Shown one piece after another: positions 1-8,144 of a stretch of 64,000 bases of DNA (positions are counted from its first letter, which is position 1; each line of letters starts with the position of its first letter). Both the position numbers and the translations under genes were made by a program. Origin of the DNA: Sphingobium sp. AP49 (GTDB taxonomy: Bacteria > Pseudomonadota > Alphaproteobacteria > Sphingomonadales > Sphingomonadaceae); NCBI RefSeq assembly GCF_000281715.2, contig NZ_CP124576.1, forward strand, positions 4,409,501-4,473,500. Reading direction: 5' to 3'. The notes beneath the pieces were generated by a model. It ran no database searches. It saw only the letters and a list, made by a program, of their open reading frames with translations, and was not told the DNA's origin.

Positions 1-2
1 TC

Positions 3-887
3 GCCGAGATGGGCTGGCTGATGATGGGCGTGCCGGAGGAACTGGGCGGCCTTGGCCTTGGCCGCGAGGCGGCGGGCGTCATCCATCAGGGCATGGGCAA
101 GGCGTTGGTGCCGGGTCCGGTGCTGGCGCAGATGCTGACGATCGAGGCGCTGGCGGCGGCCGATGACCTGCCCGGACGCGACGCGCTGATCGCCGACGCC
201 ATGGCGGGCGAGGTCATGACCGCATCGCTGGCGGGCGGGCTGGATGGCGCTGACGGCCTGACCTGCGTGCCGGATGCCGATACTGCCAGCCATATCCTGC
301 ATGTCACGGCGGATCGGGTGACGCTGGTGCCGACCGAGCAGGTCGCCGTCACCTATCGCACCGGATGGGACAAGAGCCGGCGCCTGTTCGACGTCGCGAT
401 CAAGGGGCCGGGCCTGACGCTGGCACAGGGCGACGCCGCCCGCGCGATGGCCGATCGGATCGAGGCGCTACGTCTCTATTGCCTGGCAGGCGACAGCCTT
501 GGCGGGGCCGAGGCGGCACTGGCGATGACCGTCGCCTATCTCGAAACGCGGCAGCAGTTCGACCGGCCACTGGCGCTGTTCCAGGCGCTCAAGCATCGCG
601 TCGCGGACATGCGAACGCAGCTCAGCGCCGCCGACGCGCTGTTCTGGAGCCGGGCGCAGCAGGCCGACGCCGATGTCATAGCGCTTGGCGCGCTCAAGGC
701 GCTGGCCTGCGCCGTCTATCGGCTGGTCGCGGAAGAGGCGATCCAGCTCCATGGCGGCATCGGCCTCACCATGGAACATCCCTGTCATCTGTTCCTGAAG
801 CGCGCGATGCTCAATTGCGTGCTCGGCGGCGACGCGGATCATTGGGACGAACAAGCGGGCAGGGCGGCGCTGACAGCGGCGGCCTGA
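3..887 (+). CDS. Acyl-CoA dehydrogenase, beta-type (5'-truncated by window edge)
   Basis: The reading frame is open to the first base, so the gene starts upstream of the window. About 294 residues are visible; the first ATG in frame, at base 9, falls inside the conserved N-terminal helical domain (LAEMGW, then GGLGLG) and is not a real start. The C-terminal half has the family signatures RQQFDRPLALFQALKH and LHGGIGLTMEH. The stretch usually carrying the FAD/substrate motif (YSEPGSGSD-like) is degenerate. This fits the non-catalytic beta-like subunit of the heteromeric alpha2beta2 dehydrogenases used on steroid-type acyl-CoAs, whose alpha partner would lie upstream. A secreted hydrolase gene follows 19 bases downstream on the same strand. 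Confidence 0.85.
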   Translation, partial: AEMGWLMMGVPEELGGLGLGREAAGVIHQGMGKALVPGPVLAQMLTIEALAAADDLPGRDALIADAMAGEVMTASLAGGLDGADGLTCVPDADTASHILHVTADRVTLVPTEQVAVTYRTGWDKSRRLFDVAIKGPGLTLAQGDAARAMADRIEALRLYCLAGDSLGGAEAALAMTVAYLETRQQFDRPLALFQALKHRVADMRTQLSAADALFWSRAQQADADVIALGALKALACAVYRLVAEEAIQLHGGIGLTMEHPCHLFLKRAMLNCVLGGDADHWDEQAGRAALTAAA

Positions 888-906
888 CACCATCACGGGA
901 GAGAAG

Positions 907-3042
907 ATGATGCGCCGATCGATTGCCCTCTGCATGACAGCCCTGTCACTGGCTCTGGTCGGGACGGCAGGGACCGGCGCCGACGCCCAGCCGGGCAGCG
1001 CCCCGGCCGCTGCAGCCGAAGACCCGCTCTTCACTCAGCCCTATATCGATATCGACGAATGGCGCGATGCGCCGGTTCGGCACCGCTATGTCCATGGCGG
1101 GTTCAAGGGGACGGAAACCCGCTTCTCCTTCTATTTTCCCGACAAGAAGCAATATCAGGGCCGCTTCTTCCAGCACATCACGCCTGTCCCCGATGACGAA
1201 AATCTGGCGCAGAAGCTGACCGACGGCGAGGAAAATTATATCGGCTTCTCGATCGCGTCGGGGGGCTATTATGTCGAGACCAATGGCGGCGGCCGCGACC
1301 AGGTGGGTATGCCGGGCAAGCCCAATGACTTCACCATCGCCGCCTATCGCGCCAATGCCGCTTCGGCCCGCTATTCGCGCGTCGTCGCGCAGCAGATGTA
1401 CGGTGGCAAGCGCCCCTATGGCTATGCCTTTGGCGGCAGCGGCGGCGGTTTCCGCACCGTCGGGTCGATCGAGAATACGACGGGCGTGTGGGACGGCGTC
1501 GTCCCCTATGTGCTGGGATCGCCGATGGCGCCGCCCAACATGTTCTCGGTCCGGATGCGCGCAATGCGCGTGCTCAACGACACATTCCCGCAGATCCTCG
1601 ATGCGGTCGAACCGGGTGGCAGCGGCGATCCCTATGCCGGGCTGACGCCGCAACAGGCGTCGGTGCTGCGCGAGGTGACGGCGATGGGTTTCCCGACGCC
1701 CAGCTGGTTCGGCTGGAAGACGATGGGCATCCATGGCTTTGCCGCCCTCTATGGCGGGATGGTGATGGCGGATGCCGGCTATTTCACCGATTTCTGGACC
1801 AAGCCGGGCTATCTTGGCCATGATGATCCCAAGAGTTTCGAGGGCTATCGGCTGCAGCATGACGCCACCGTCGCCGCGCCGATCAGCGCGGCACAGGCGG
1901 CGGAACTGAAGCTCGACACGCGCATCACCGATGGCGCGGCCAATGTCGACAATGCCTTTGCCGCGCTGCAGGGCCGGGCGGCGCAGCGCATCGTCGCCTT
2001 CCGCCTGTCCAGCCCGCCACCCGCCACCTATTTCGTTGGCGGCGACCTGATCGTCGGGTCGGGCGCGGCACAGGGCAAGCGGCTGACGATCAACCGCATC
2101 GTCGGCGATGTCGTGATCCTGGGCGTGGTGGATGACGCCATCGTCGACCTGCTGAAGGTCGGCGACAGGGTTCGGGTCGACAACAGCAATTTCCTGGCCG
2201 CCGAAACCTATCACTGGCATCAGGTGCCACCGGCCGATGCCGGCTATCCGGTCTGGGACCAGTTCCGTGGGGCCGACGGCAAGCCGCTTTATCCCCAGCG
2301 TCCCTTCCTGCTGGGGCCGCTCTTCACCGCCGCGACCACGGGCAAGCCGATGGGTCAGCCGCCGATGACCGGCCAGTTCCAGGGCAAGATGATCCTGGTC
2401 GAAAATCTCTGGGATCGCGAGGCCATGCCCTGGCAGGGCGACTGGTATCGCCAGCGGGTGATCGCCGCCCAGGGCGCGAACGCCGACCAGAATTTTCGCA
2501 TCTGGTACACCGACCATGCGCTGCATGGCGACAGCAGCAAGCAGGAAGATCCGACCCGCACGATCAGCTATCTGGGCGTGCTGGAACAGGCGCTGCGCGA
2601 CCTGTCCGCCTGGGTGGAAAAGGGCGTCGCCCCGCCTGCCAGCACCGCCTATCGCATCGACAATGGCCAGGTGATCGTGCCGGCCGATGCGGCAGCACGC
2701 GGCGGCATCCAGCCGGTCGTCAGCGTCACCGCCAATGGCGGCGCGAAAGCGGTGGTGAAGCCCGGCGCGGCCGTGACTTTCCGCGCAACCATCAGCGTGC
2801 CGCCGGGCACCGGCCAGATCGTGTCGGCGGAATGGGATTTCGACGGCAGCGGCGCCTTTGCCGAAAAGGCGAAGCTGCCTGGCGGTTCGGGTAGCAGCCT
2901 GACGCTGACGACCCGTCACAGCTTCGCCGCCCCTGGCACCTATTTCCCCGCGCTGCGCATCGCCTCCGAACGCAAGGGCGACGCCACCACCCCCTTTGCC
3001 CGCATCCAGAATCTTGGCCGGGTGCGTGTCGTGGTGGAGTAA
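907..3042 (+). CDS. Secreted alpha/beta-hydrolase-like protein with C-terminal PKD domain
   Basis: A 711-residue protein with a Sec-type signal peptide (MMRRS, hydrophobic stretch, cleavage near ADAQ at residue 28). The body contains a nucleophile-elbow-like GGSGGG around Ser178. A later acidic segment (NLWDREAMPW) and DHALHGD could supply the Asp and His of a triad. The last 100 residues form a PKD-like immunoglobulin fold (AEWDFDGSG, then SFAAPGTY). It is presumably periplasmic or extracellular and hydrolyses an ester or amide before uptake. The ATG at 907 follows GGGAGAGAAG. I do not recognise a named family; it is distantly tannase or feruloyl-esterase-like. The fold call is fairly safe, the substrate is unknown. 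Confidence 0.7.
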   Translation: MMRRSIALCMTALSLALVGTAGTGADAQPGSAPAAAAEDPLFTQPYIDIDEWRDAPVRHRYVHGGFKGTETRFSFYFPDKKQYQGRFFQHITPVPDDENLAQKLTDGEENYIGFSIASGGYYVETNGGGRDQVGMPGKPNDFTIAAYRANAASARYSRVVAQQMYGGKRPYGYAFGGSGGGFRTVGSIENTTGVWDGVVPYVLGSPMAPPNMFSVRMRAMRVLNDTFPQILDAVEPGGSGDPYAGLTPQQASVLREVTAMGFPTPSWFGWKTMGIHGFAALYGGMVMADAGYFTDFWTKPGYLGHDDPKSFEGYRLQHDATVAAPISAAQAAELKLDTRITDGAANVDNAFAALQGRAAQRIVAFRLSSPPPATYFVGGDLIVGSGAAQGKRLTINRIVGDVVILGVVDDAIVDLLKVGDRVRVDNSNFLAAETYHWHQVPPADAGYPVWDQFRGADGKPLYPQRPFLLGPLFTAATTGKPMGQPPMTGQFQGKMILVENLWDREAMPWQGDWYRQRVIAAQGANADQNFRIWYTDHALHGDSSKQEDPTRTISYLGVLEQALRDLSAWVEKGVAPPASTAYRIDNGQVIVPADAAARGGIQPVVSVTANGGAKAVVKPGAAVTFRATISVPPGTGQIVSAEWDFDGSGAFAEKAKLPGGSGSSLTLTTRHSFAAPGTYFPALRIASERKGDATTPFARIQNLGRVRVVVE

Positions 3043-3099
3043 GGCGGGACAAGGCAGGTCCGGGATGGTCGCGTCAGGGCGAAACGACGGCCGATGCGG

Positions 3100-4068
3100 T
3101 CATCCCAATGCAAAGACATGGCGAAGAGCCGCAAGGCGCATGGTCTGGAGCGCCTGCATCTGGGGCGTGTCGGGGCCGGCAAGGCCAAAGCCATGATAGG
3201 CACCGGGCGTGACATGCAGTTCCACCGCGATGCCCAGCGCCATCAGCCGGCGAGCGAAGTCGATATCCTCCTCCAGGAACAGGTCGAGTGCGCCGACGCT
3301 GATGAAGGCGGGCGGCAGGCCGGACAAGTCTGGGCAGCGAGCCGGGACGGCTTCGGCTGGAACCCGGTCGGTACCGGCCTCCTGCCCCAGCAATGCGCCC
3401 CAGCCATAGCGGTTCTGCGCCGGGGTCCAGACGAACCGGCCAGTGACGGGGTGGAGCGGTGCGCTGCTGCCGGTGCGATCGTCCAGCATCGGCGCGTCGA
3501 GCAGCATGAAACGGATCGGATAGTCGCCAAGGTCGCGGGCATGGATCGCCAGCGCCACGGCATGACCGCCGCCCGCGCTCTCGCCGCCGATCGCGATGCG
3601 GCTGCGGTCGATGCCCAGCGTTTCGGCTTGTGCGTGCAGCCAGGCGAGCGCTGCATGGCAATCGTCGCGCGCGCCGGGAAACGGGGTTTCGGGCGCAAGT
3701 CGATAATCGACCGACAGGACGACGCAATCCAGTTGGGCCACCCAGGCTCGGTTGGACAGGTCGCTCATGTCGGCCATGCCGAGCACGAAGCCGCCGCCAT
3801 GGATATGGAGATAGGCCGGGCGCAGCAGGTTGCCCTTCCCCTCCGCCGGGCGATAGAGGAGCACGCGGACATCGGGCGATCCGGGTGCGCCGGGCAGGAA
3901 CAGCTCTTCGCGCTGCACGGCGGCCAGCGCTTCGGGCAACGGTTCGGCCGGTCGCGTGGCAAAGGGCTGGCGGAAGGCGGCGATCGTCTGGTCGCTAAGG
4001 TCGAGTGGTGGAAAGAGGTCGAGCGCCGCGCGCAATTCCGGGGCTACCATCTGCCGCGCCTCGTCCAT
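3100..4068 (-). CDS. Alpha/beta hydrolase, hormone-sensitive-lipase family
   Basis: A 322-residue cytoplasmic esterase. The oxyanion-hole motif HGGG is at residues 90-93 and the nucleophile motif GESAGG holds Ser164. The probable Asp lies in GALDLF (about 267) and the His in AYHGFG (about 297). The size is normal for the family. The ATG at 4068 follows AAGGGACG. It is the last gene of the minus-strand operon that begins with the P450, 14 bases after the DUF2889 gene. It probably hydrolyses an ester or lactone intermediate; the substrate is unknown. It faces the secreted hydrolase gene tail to tail across 57 bases. Confidence 0.9.
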   Translation of the reverse strand: MDEARQMVAPELRAALDLFPPLDLSDQTIAAFRQPFATRPAEPLPEALAAVQREELFLPGAPGSPDVRVLLYRPAEGKGNLLRPAYLHIHGGGFVLGMADMSDLSNRAWVAQLDCVVLSVDYRLAPETPFPGARDDCHAALAWLHAQAETLGIDRSRIAIGGESAGGGHAVALAIHARDLGDYPIRFMLLDAPMLDDRTGSSAPLHPVTGRFVWTPAQNRYGWGALLGQEAGTDRVPAEAVPARCPDLSGLPPAFISVGALDLFLEEDIDFARRLMALGIAVELHVTPGAYHGFGLAGPDTPQMQALQTMRLAALRHVFALG

Positions 4069-4082
4069 CGTCCCTTGTCCTT

Positions 4083-4817
4083 CTATTGTGGGTCGCGCGG
4101 CCGGTCATAGGCGGCGCCATCGAAATGGTCGAGCGGCACCAAGGGTTCGGCGGTGAAGTCGATCACCCGGCCGACACGCTGCGCCTTGACCGCATTTTCC
4201 GGCTGGAAGGTGAAGCAATTGGGTGGCACGCGGGTCGCGGTCGATTGTCGTTCCATCGGAATCAGCCGGCCATTGGCGAGGATCGTGCCCCATTGCAGCA
4301 GCCGGGCGGCCTCGCGTTGTGGCTCCGGCAGCGCATCGATCCACGGCCGCAGCTTCATCAGCGACTGGCCGGCAATCTCGGCCGGCGCGGTCATGACATG
4401 GCTGCGATGGGCCACCTGTATCAGCGGCATGCCATCGCGCCTGATTTCCGCAACCGCCTCACCCTCGATCGGGTCGCAGGCGAGAATCTCATAGCGGGTC
4501 GGCGCTGCGTCGCCAGCATGCGCCGCAGCCAGCACGGCGAGGTCGTGGAGATGGGTGCAGTTCGCCTTCTTCTCGCCGCGCGCCGCGACATCGGCCAGCG
4601 CGATGCCAGTGAAGGTCGCCTGCAGCACGGCCGGCGCGCCCGGACAGGTGGTCCAAGGCACCCGCTCCATGATCGCGTCGACGCCGCTGATGCGCGCGCT
4701 GTCATGATGCAGGATGACGGCCATGCTGTGATAATCATCCTCGACCGCGGCGGTCACCCGGCCCGGTAGCGGCGTCACCAGGAAACGACGGCGAAAGCCG
4801 GGCAGCAGGTCGAGCAT
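4083..4817 (-). CDS. DUF2889 domain protein
   Basis: About 244 residues. The recognisable core is EDDYHSM near the start, then RVPWTTCPGA and NCTHLHDLA, which together mark the DUF2889 family. Its biochemical role is not established; family members recur next to steroid and other polycyclic catabolic genes in Proteobacteria. I chose the ATG at 4817. An in-frame TTG at 4829 is possible because AAGGA, inside the end of the upstream gene, sits about nine bases before it. It lies between the thiolase-fold aldolase and the lipase in one operon, so a role in the same side-chain pathway is inferred from context only. Confidence 0.85.
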   Translation of the reverse strand: MLDLLPGFRRRFLVTPLPGRVTAAVEDDYHSMAVILHHDSARISGVDAIMERVPWTTCPGAPAVLQATFTGIALADVAARGEKKANCTHLHDLAVLAAAHAGDAAPTRYEILACDPIEGEAVAEIRRDGMPLIQVAHRSHVMTAPAEIAGQSLMKLRPWIDALPEPQREAARLLQWGTILANGRLIPMERQSTATRVPPNCFTFQPENAVKAQRVGRVIDFTAEPLVPLDHFDGAAYDRPRDPQ

Positions 4818-4834
4818 GCCGCTGTCCAAGGCGC

Positions 4835-6001
4835 TCAGTCCTTTGTGAGCAGCAGCGCGGCCGCCATAGGGCCACCGCCCGAGGTGGCGACCGCGACACG
4901 CGGATCGCCGGCGACCTGCCGTTCACCGCCCTCACCGCGCAACTGCACCACCGATTCATAGGCAAAGCCAAAGCCGTGCAGCCGGCCCCAGCCGAGCTGG
5001 CCACCACCGGTATTCATCGGCAATTCGCCGTCGAGCGCGATGCGCTTGCCCCCTTCCAGGAACTGGCCACCCTCGCCCACATCGCAGAAGCCCAGTCCTT
5101 CGAGCCAGGTGATCGGCTGGAAGGCGAAACCGTCGTAGAATTGGACGGTATCGACATCCTTGGCGGTGTAATCCGTGTTCTTCCACAGGTCGCGCCCGGT
5201 CGGATAGGCGCTCGCCCATTCGGCCTGGTCCCAGCTGTAGCGCTCGACCGAACCGGCGCTGGCGGCGATGCGGATCGGCGTCGCCTTCACCTCGTCCAGC
5301 GCGTCGCCGGCCGACACGATCACCACCGTCGAGGCGTCGGTGAAGCGGTCGCAATCATAGAGGCAGAAGGGCGAGCTGATCATCCGCGCCGACATGTAGT
5401 CGTCCATGGTCAGCGGCTTCTTGACGATGGCGCGCGGGTTGCGCGCGGCATTGGCATGATCGTTCAGCGCCACCTGGGCGAGCTGTTCGCGGGTCAGGCC
5501 ATAACGCTTCATATGACGCATCGCGAATTGCGCGGTCCAGTTGGCCGCCGAGAAGGCGCCGAAAGGCGAGACCCATTGGGAGTTGCCCGACACATCCTTG
5601 CGCCGTTCCATCGGCGGGAATTCGTCGGGACGGGCCAGCGCCGCCGCCTCATAGACGGTGCGGAAGCACAGGACATGGCGGGCAAGGCCGGCCTTGACCG
5701 CCATCGCCGCCTCGGCGATCGCGCCCAACTGCGCCGTCGCCTCCGCCGCGCCGATATGCCAGCGCGTGTTGAGGCCCAATATCTCGATCACATCGTCAGA
5801 ACTGACCGGCGAAAAGCCGAGGAAGGTCGACATCTTGCCGGGATAGGTGGCGACCCCGTCAATCTGGTCAAGCGTCAGGCCGGCGTCGGCAATCGCCTCG
5901 CGCACGGCGTCCAGCGTCAGGCCCAGCGCCGACCGGGTCAGCCGCACGCCGACCTCCGACATGCCGATGCCGGTGATATAGGCTTCGCGCGCCATGCTCA
6001 T
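4835..6001 (-). CDS. Thiolase-fold lipid-transfer protein / Ltp2-like aldolase
   Basis: A 388-residue SCP2-thiolase-fold protein. The N-terminal YITGIGMSEVG is typical. The position where thiolases carry the nucleophilic Cys reads GAAEATAQ (residues 85-91), and the C-terminal CxG is replaced by SGGGP, so it should not act as a thiolase. It keeps Tyr289 (FYDGF) and Tyr348 (FAYES), the kind of residues used by the steroid side-chain retro-aldolase Ltp2. Ltp2 works in complex with a DUF35 protein; here the DUF35 gene is immediately upstream with a 4-base ATGA overlap, so a stable pair is likely. Predicted reaction: retro-aldol cleavage of a beta-hydroxyacyl-CoA side chain. Confidence 0.85.
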   Translation of the reverse strand: MSMAREAYITGIGMSEVGVRLTRSALGLTLDAVREAIADAGLTLDQIDGVATYPGKMSTFLGFSPVSSDDVIEILGLNTRWHIGAAEATAQLGAIAEAAMAVKAGLARHVLCFRTVYEAAALARPDEFPPMERRKDVSGNSQWVSPFGAFSAANWTAQFAMRHMKRYGLTREQLAQVALNDHANAARNPRAIVKKPLTMDDYMSARMISSPFCLYDCDRFTDASTVVIVSAGDALDEVKATPIRIAASAGSVERYSWDQAEWASAYPTGRDLWKNTDYTAKDVDTVQFYDGFAFQPITWLEGLGFCDVGEGGQFLEGGKRIALDGELPMNTGGGQLGWGRLHGFGFAYESVVQLRGEGGERQVAGDPRVAVATSGGGPMAAALLLTKD

Positions 6002-6402
6002 GCGACCTTCTCGAACAAGGGGAACCAGATGCCGTCCTGTTCCTCGAAGACGACGCGGACGCGGTCATCCATGTCGACGGCATCGACCGGGCAATTGACG
6101 ATATTGGTGGTCAGATAGACCCCCGGCACATCGTCCAGCCGGACGCGCGCGATGACGAAGGGCACCTCCATATCCTTGGCCCAGGCCTGATAGTTGATCG
6201 TGTAGGTGTCGACCGCGCCGGTGCCGGCGACCGCATGGGGGCCGACATTTTCCGACTGGCAATGGCGGCAGATCTCGCGCGGCGGATGGGTGAACTGGCC
6301 GCAGTCGTCGCAGCGGGTGATGTTGAGCTTCCCCTCCGCCCCGCCGGTCCAGAAGGCACGGTTTTCCCGGTCCAGCCGGGGACGCGAGCGTTGCCAGACC
6401 AT
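5998..6402 (-). CDS. DUF35 OB-fold / zinc-ribbon acyl-CoA-binding protein
   Basis: A 134-residue protein with a rubredoxin-like zinc ribbon (Cys31, Cys34, Cys45, Cys48 in CDDC and CRHC) followed by an OB fold (TYTINYQAW, then VVFEEQDG). DUF35 proteins partner thiolase-fold enzymes and bind the CoA end of the substrate. Its stop-side ATGA overlaps the aldolase start, and its ATG overlaps the P450 stop by one base (TGATG). The three genes are therefore translationally coupled, which supports a physical complex with the downstream aldolase. Confidence 0.92.
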   Translation of the reverse strand: MVWQRSRPRLDRENRAFWTGGAEGKLNITRCDDCGQFTHPPREICRHCQSENVGPHAVAGTGAVDTYTINYQAWAKDMEVPFVIARVRLDDVPGVYLTTNIVNCPVDAVDMDDRVRVVFEEQDGIWFPLFEKVA

Positions 6403-7655
6403 CAGACGTCCCAGACCAGATTGAGCCTTTCGATGCCGATCACATGGCCGCCATGGAAGACGGTCGGCTTGTCGGGATCGAGCCGGAACTGCGGCATGCG
6501 CGCCAGCATCTCCTCATAGAGAACCTGCAACTCGATGCGGGCGAGGTGCGAGCCCAGGCAGCGATGCGGGCCAACGCCAAAGGCGATGTGAACATTGTTC
6601 TCACGGTCGAGATCATAGCTGTCGGGCTGCGGAAACTCCTTGGCGTCGAGATCGGCAGCGGGCAGGAACAACTTGAGCATGTCGCCCGGCAACAGCGTCG
6701 CGCCGGCCAGTTCGGCGGGCTTCTTGATGACGCGCATCGGCACGGTGAAGGTGAAGCGGCGCAGCATTTCCTCGGCCGCTTCCGCCACCAGCTTGGGTTC
6801 GGCGCGCAGCTTGTCCTGCAGCGGCAGGTCGAGCGCCAGACCGCGCATGGCCAGGCCCATGCCGTTCATCACCGTGTCGAGGCCGGCGATGAACAGCAGC
6901 ACGCCGTAATTTTCCATGTCGGCCAGCGTGCTGGGCTGGCCATCGACTTCCAGCTTCCACAGCATCGAAATGATGTCGTCGCGCGGATTGTCCTTCCGGT
7001 CGAGCACGGTGTCGCGCATTGCCGCGGCAATGCGCTGGAGCCGGCGCATCGATCCTTCGCGATCGGTGTCGATCGCCTCCATATGCTCCTTCACGATCTG
7101 GCGATATTCGGGCAGGCGATCGAGCGGCAGACCCAGCATCTTGAGGAAGACCTGCACCGGCAGCGGTTCGGCCACCGTGCTCATGAACTCGCACTGGCCA
7201 TCGGCCTTGATCGCGTCGATCAGCTCACCCGCCAACTCGCGGATGCTGTCCTTGAGCGCCGCGATCGTCTTGGGCGAGAAGACCTTCTGCAGCGGCTGGC
7301 GATATTTGGTATGTTCGGGCGGATCGAGCGTGATCGGGATCGGCTGCGGGATATGCGGTGCGCCCGGCGGCAGCGAGGCGAGCAGCGCCTTCATCTTGTC
7401 GGCCGGCACGAACTCGCTGGAATAGGTCTCCGTATCGCGCGACGCCTCATAATTGGCGGCATGGCTGAGCGCGACCCAGCCACCACCGTTGCGCGGCGTC
7501 CAGAACACCGGCGGCGCATTTTTCAGCATGTCGAGGATGCGTGCATGCGGATCGGCGAGCAGGCCGGGATCGGCATGGATGTCAAAATCGTAGACGAGCG
7601 CATCGGGCACATGGGCCGGCTGCGGCGCGGCGGGGCTCAAGGTGGCGTGGGCCAT
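6402..7655 (-). CDS. Cytochrome P450
   Basis: A 417-residue soluble bacterial P450. The I-helix oxygen-activation motif AGLDT is at 257-261, the K-helix ExxR at Glu296-Arg299, and the heme loop FGVGPHRCLG holds the ligand Cys366. I chose ATG 7655 because GGAGAG lies seven bases upstream; an in-frame start 12 codons earlier lacks this. It heads the operon with DUF35, aldolase, DUF2889 and lipase genes and is divergent from a 3Fe-4S ferredoxin gene that probably supplies its electrons. The likely role is hydroxylation of an aliphatic or terminal carbon of the substrate; the exact CYP family was not determined. Confidence 0.95.
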   Translation of the reverse strand: MAHATLSPAAPQPAHVPDALVYDFDIHADPGLLADPHARILDMLKNAPPVFWTPRNGGGWVALSHAANYEASRDTETYSSEFVPADKMKALLASLPPGAPHIPQPIPITLDPPEHTKYRQPLQKVFSPKTIAALKDSIRELAGELIDAIKADGQCEFMSTVAEPLPVQVFLKMLGLPLDRLPEYRQIVKEHMEAIDTDREGSMRRLQRIAAAMRDTVLDRKDNPRDDIISMLWKLEVDGQPSTLADMENYGVLLFIAGLDTVMNGMGLAMRGLALDLPLQDKLRAEPKLVAEAAEEMLRRFTFTVPMRVIKKPAELAGATLLPGDMLKLFLPAADLDAKEFPQPDSYDLDRENNVHIAFGVGPHRCLGSHLARIELQVLYEEMLARMPQFRLDPDKPTVFHGGHVIGIERLNLVWDV

Positions 7656-7890
7656 GATTCTCTCCGTCTGTCCCTGCTTGGGCGGGCGCACGCAAGGCGC
7701 GTCCCTTCTTGTCGGACCCGTTTTGCCCGGCGGCCCGGCAAAGGCAAAGGGTCAGGGCATGGCGGCGCCAGATAACGCACCGACGATCCACGCCAAAGAC
7801 CCGCATCGCGATGGCGATTGTGGCGCAGGTCACGTTGATCGGTCGCGTAATCTCCTTTCTAAGGAAGGTCAGAATAGCCGGAGAGGGCCG
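7656..7890. promoter_or_regulatory. Divergent P450/ferredoxin promoter region with near-perfect palindrome
   Basis: These 235 bases separate two divergently transcribed operons and hold no convincing gene. A 21-base inverted repeat at 7722-7742 (arms TTTGCC and GGCAAA around a GC core, one mismatched pair) sits mid-region and could be an operator that controls both directions. Shine-Dalgarno sequences lie at both edges (GGAGAG for the P450, GGAGAGGG for the ferredoxin). Confidence 0.45.
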
Positions 7891-8121
7891 ATGAAGATCC
7901 GCATCGAAAAATCAGGTTGCGTGGGCAATGCCCGCTGCGCCGCCGTGTCCGAGGACATGTATCCGCTGGACGAGGACGGCTATATCGCGACCGAGGGTTT
8001 CGACGTGGCAGACGGCGAGCAGCAGACCGCCAAGCGCGGCGCGCGCGCCTGCCCCGAACGCATCATCTTCGTCGAGGAAGATGATGGCAGCATCAGCTGG
8101 CCGCCCAAGGCCAAGGCATAA
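7891..8121 (+). CDS. [3Fe-4S] ferredoxin, P450 redox partner type
   Basis: A 76-residue acidic ferredoxin. Cysteines at 10 and 16 (CVGNARC) and a third in RACPERII give the three-Cys arrangement of 3Fe-4S ferredoxins. The fourth Cys of 4Fe-4S proteins is missing, as is usual for P450 partners. The start is the ATG at 7891 with GGAGAGGG directly upstream; the frame stays open further upstream but without start signals. It is divergent from the P450, to which it probably delivers electrons. No ferredoxin reductase is visible in the window. Confidence 0.92.
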   Translation: MKIRIEKSGCVGNARCAAVSEDMYPLDEDGYIATEGFDVADGEQQTAKRGARACPERIIFVEEDDGSISWPPKAKA

Positions 8122-8144
8122 TCACAGAATTCCAGGAGAGCGAG

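Noticed and set aside
946..2919. Long open frame (657 codons) opposite the secreted hydrolase
   Set aside because: It is antisense to a gene with signal peptide and domains; its product is rich in Arg, His, Gly and Ala without motifs, as expected of GC-rich shadow frames.
7642..7890. N-terminal extension of the ferredoxin
   Set aside because: The frame is open but the ribosome-binding site and the ferredoxin fold begin at 7891, and the extension would overlap the P450 start.
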